Part shown: one piece after another, positions 5,476-6,591 of the stretch
Layout of the letters: each line of letters opens with the position of its first letter
How positions within the stretch are numbered: position 1 is the stretch's first letter
Source: Betaproteobacteria bacterium
GTDB taxonomy: Bacteria; Pseudomonadota; Gammaproteobacteria; Burkholderiales; SG8-39
DNA length: 6,591 nt
Direction of reading: 5' to 3'
Assembly (NCBI GenBank): GCA_947467405.1
Contig: CANIIN010000154.1
Location: forward strand, 1-6,591
Made by a program: the position numbers and the translations under genes
The notes under the pieces: generated by a model
The model's database searches: none
Told to the model about the DNA's origin: nothing
What the model saw: the letters and a program-made list of their open reading frames with translations, nothing else

Positions 5476-6312
5476 ATGATTCGCGCAGTCAGCCGGGCAC
5501 TGGCCATCTTCGACGCCTTCGACAAGGATCATCTCAGCCTCACGCTGCACGAGATCGGCGAGCGCATTGGCATGCCCAAGGCCACGACCTTCCGGCTGGT
5601 CAACACGCTGGAGCGTGCCGGCTTCCTGGTGCGGCGCGACAATCTCGAATACTGCCTGTCGCTGAAACTGGTTCGCCTGGCGGGCATGGTGCACAGCACG
5701 CTCAGCATCCGCGACATCGCCCGTCCGGTCATGGTGGAAGTCAATCGCCGCACTTCCGAAACCATCGCCCTCAACACGCTCGCCGGCGTCGAGCGCGTCT
5801 GCATCGACGCCATCGACACACCCTCGCCGCTCATGACCATCGCGCATCCCGGCGACCACGTGCCGCTGCTGTTCGGCGCCGCAGGTCGCATCCTGATGGC
5901 GTACATGGACGACAAGGAACTCTCCGCCGTGCTGAAGAATTCGCCCGGCGGCAAGAGCATCGACCGCAAAGCGCTGGAGCGCGAACTGGCGCGCTTCCGG
6001 CAGCAGGGTTACGCCCTCACGCGCGGCCAGCGCGTGCAGGGCATCACGGCCATTGCCGTTCCCATCTTCGACGGCGAAGGCCGGGTGCGCAACAACCTGC
6101 TGCTGACCGGCCCCAGCGTGCGCGTGGACCAGCGCGACACCGAGTTCGTCGACATCATGGTGGAAGCCGGGCGTGACGTATCGAACCGCATCGGCGCCTC
6201 GGCGCCGCCCAGAACGGCCACCGTGATGGTGCCGGTCAAGCCTGCCACGGCGCGCAAGACCGCCGTCCGCAAGCCCGCTTCGGCCGGCGCAGCAAAGTCC
6301 CGCAAAGCCTAA
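5476..6312 (+). CDS. IclR-family transcriptional regulator with a basic C-terminal tail
   Basis: A 278-residue DNA-binding regulator. Residues 1-62 form a winged helix-turn-helix: VSRALAIFDAF (5-15), then LTLHEIGERIG (22-32) and the recognition helix region MPKATTFRLVNTLERAGFL (33-51). Residues about 75-240 are the IclR effector-binding domain, including IALNTLAGVERVCIDAID (97-114), HVPLLFGAAGRILMA (128-142), GYALTRGQRVQGITAIAVPI (178-197) and an LLLTGPS segment near 208-214. Residues 241-278 are an Ala/Pro/Lys/Arg-rich tail ending AAKSRKA, beyond the usual end of the family. The start at 5476 has GGAAAG seven bases upstream and an in-frame TAG two codons before it. Divergent placement next to the operon suggests it controls that operon, with a pathway acid or CoA ester as effector (inference). 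Confidence 0.95.
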   Translation: MIRAVSRALAIFDAFDKDHLSLTLHEIGERIGMPKATTFRLVNTLERAGFLVRRDNLEYCLSLKLVRLAGMVHSTLSIRDIARPVMVEVNRRTSETIALNTLAGVERVCIDAIDTPSPLMTIAHPGDHVPLLFGAAGRILMAYMDDKELSAVLKNSPGGKSIDRKALERELARFRQQGYALTRGQRVQGITAIAVPIFDGEGRVRNNLLLTGPSVRVDQRDTEFVDIMVEAGRDVSNRIGASAPPRTATVMVPVKPATARKTAVRKPASAGAAKSRKA

Positions 6313-6314
6313 CC

Positions 6315-6338
6315 CCGCCGCCAACCGACGCGCGGCGG
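6315..6338 (+). terminator. Weak GC-rich stem-loop just after the IclR gene
   Basis: ccgccgc (6315-6321) pairs with gcggcgg (6332-6338) across a 10-base loop, starting two bases after the regulator's TAA. No T-run follows on the plus strand, so intrinsic termination is doubtful. The rest of the 98-base gap to the convergent gene shows nothing else convincing. Confidence 0.3.
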
Positions 6339-6410
6339 CTGCAGTCCCGCACGATCGACACCCCGAAGAGCGCCGACCGCGTCGATGGATCACTTCAGCC
6401 ATCGAGTTCT

Positions 6411-6591
6411 CTAGTCCAGTTCGATCTTCAGCGGCGCAATGATCTTGCCCCACACGTCGGTATGGGCGCGAATGAGGTCGCCGAACTGCTCCGGCGTCAT
6501 GATCGGCGCGACGCCGCTGTCGGCGATCAGGCGTTCACGCACGTCCGGGGAGCGCAGACCGTCGTTGGCTGCGGCGTTCAACCGTTCAATC
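6411..6591 (-). CDS. Tripartite tricarboxylate transporter solute-binding protein (TctC/Bug family), C-terminal end
   Basis: The last 59 codons of a gene entering from the right edge, ending in TAG at 6413-6411. The residues include IERLNAAANDGLRSPDVRER, then SGVAPIMTPEQFGDLI and WGKIIAPLKIELD at the end. This is the characteristic C-terminus of Bug proteins: a helix with 'LN.A....L..PDVR', then 'TPEQF..LI', and a final Trp-x-x-Ile stretch. Such proteins are periplasmic receptors for carboxylates and similar solutes and are greatly expanded in Burkholderiales. The signal peptide and binding pocket are outside the window. It is convergent with the IclR gene and so is not in the same transcript as the operon. 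A role in taking up the pathway substrate is possible but not shown. Confidence 0.88.
   Translation of the reverse strand, partial: IERLNAAANDGLRSPDVRERLIADSGVAPIMTPEQFGDLIRAHTDVWGKIIAPLKIELD

Noticed and set aside
5335..6453. Long minus-strand open frame (372 codons) opposite the IclR gene
   Set aside because: It is antisense to a gene with clear family motifs, has no recognisable domain, and is His/Gly/Arg-rich as expected from the opposite strand of GC-rich coding DNA.
1..6591. Search for tRNA, rRNA, transposase or attachment-site signatures
   Set aside because: None recognised; the window is almost fully occupied by metabolic and regulatory genes.

Overview
This window looks like a chromosomal catabolic region from a GC-rich Gram-negative bacterium, most likely a betaproteobacterium of the order Burkholderiales. 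The reasons are the GC-rich codon use, a Bug/TctC-type solute-binding protein at the right edge, and a typical mix of class III CoA-transferase, acyl-CoA dehydrogenases, crotonase, SCP2-type thiolase and DUF35 protein under an IclR regulator. The taxonomic call is inference from gene style.

Layout. A minus-strand operon fills positions 1-5174. In transcription order it holds a CaiB/BaiF-type CoA-transferase (5174-3984), an enoyl-CoA hydratase-like crotonase (3951-3175), an SCP2/Ltp-type thiolase-superfamily protein (3172-2033), a DUF35 zinc-ribbon/OB-fold protein (2032-1607), a full-length acyl-CoA dehydrogenase (1535-381) and the N-terminal part of a second acyl-CoA dehydrogenase (316 to the left edge). 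Spacing is tight: 32, 2, 0, 71 and 64 bases between successive genes. A 301-base divergent control region (5175-5475) separates the operon from a plus-strand IclR-family regulator (5476-6312). Convergent to it, the last 59 codons of a TctC/Bug-type periplasmic binding protein enter from the right (6591-6411).

How the genes may work together. The set reads as a CoA-ester pathway: CoA transfer onto a carboxylic acid, alpha,beta-dehydrogenation by a probable two-gene acyl-CoA dehydrogenase, hydration, and C-C cleavage. The 'thiolase' lacks all three catalytic positions of a true thiolase (Cys, His, Cys) and is fused head-to-tail with a DUF35 gene. That is the arrangement of steroid side-chain aldolases of the Ltp2/DUF35 type, so retro-aldol cleavage is more likely than thiolysis. 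No 3-hydroxyacyl-CoA dehydrogenase is visible, which fits. The substrate is unknown; a beta-branched acid is a reasonable guess.

The most unusual sequence feature is a 12-base tandem array (197-304, seven perfect and two degenerate units). It lies in frame inside the N-terminus of the second acyl-CoA dehydrogenase and encodes a repeated Gln-Gln-Ser-Glu tract. The control region also holds an 11-bp-arm inverted repeat and a cluster of GACAT/ATGTC half-sites that may be operators. The regulator carries an unusual basic, Ala/Lys-rich C-terminal tail.
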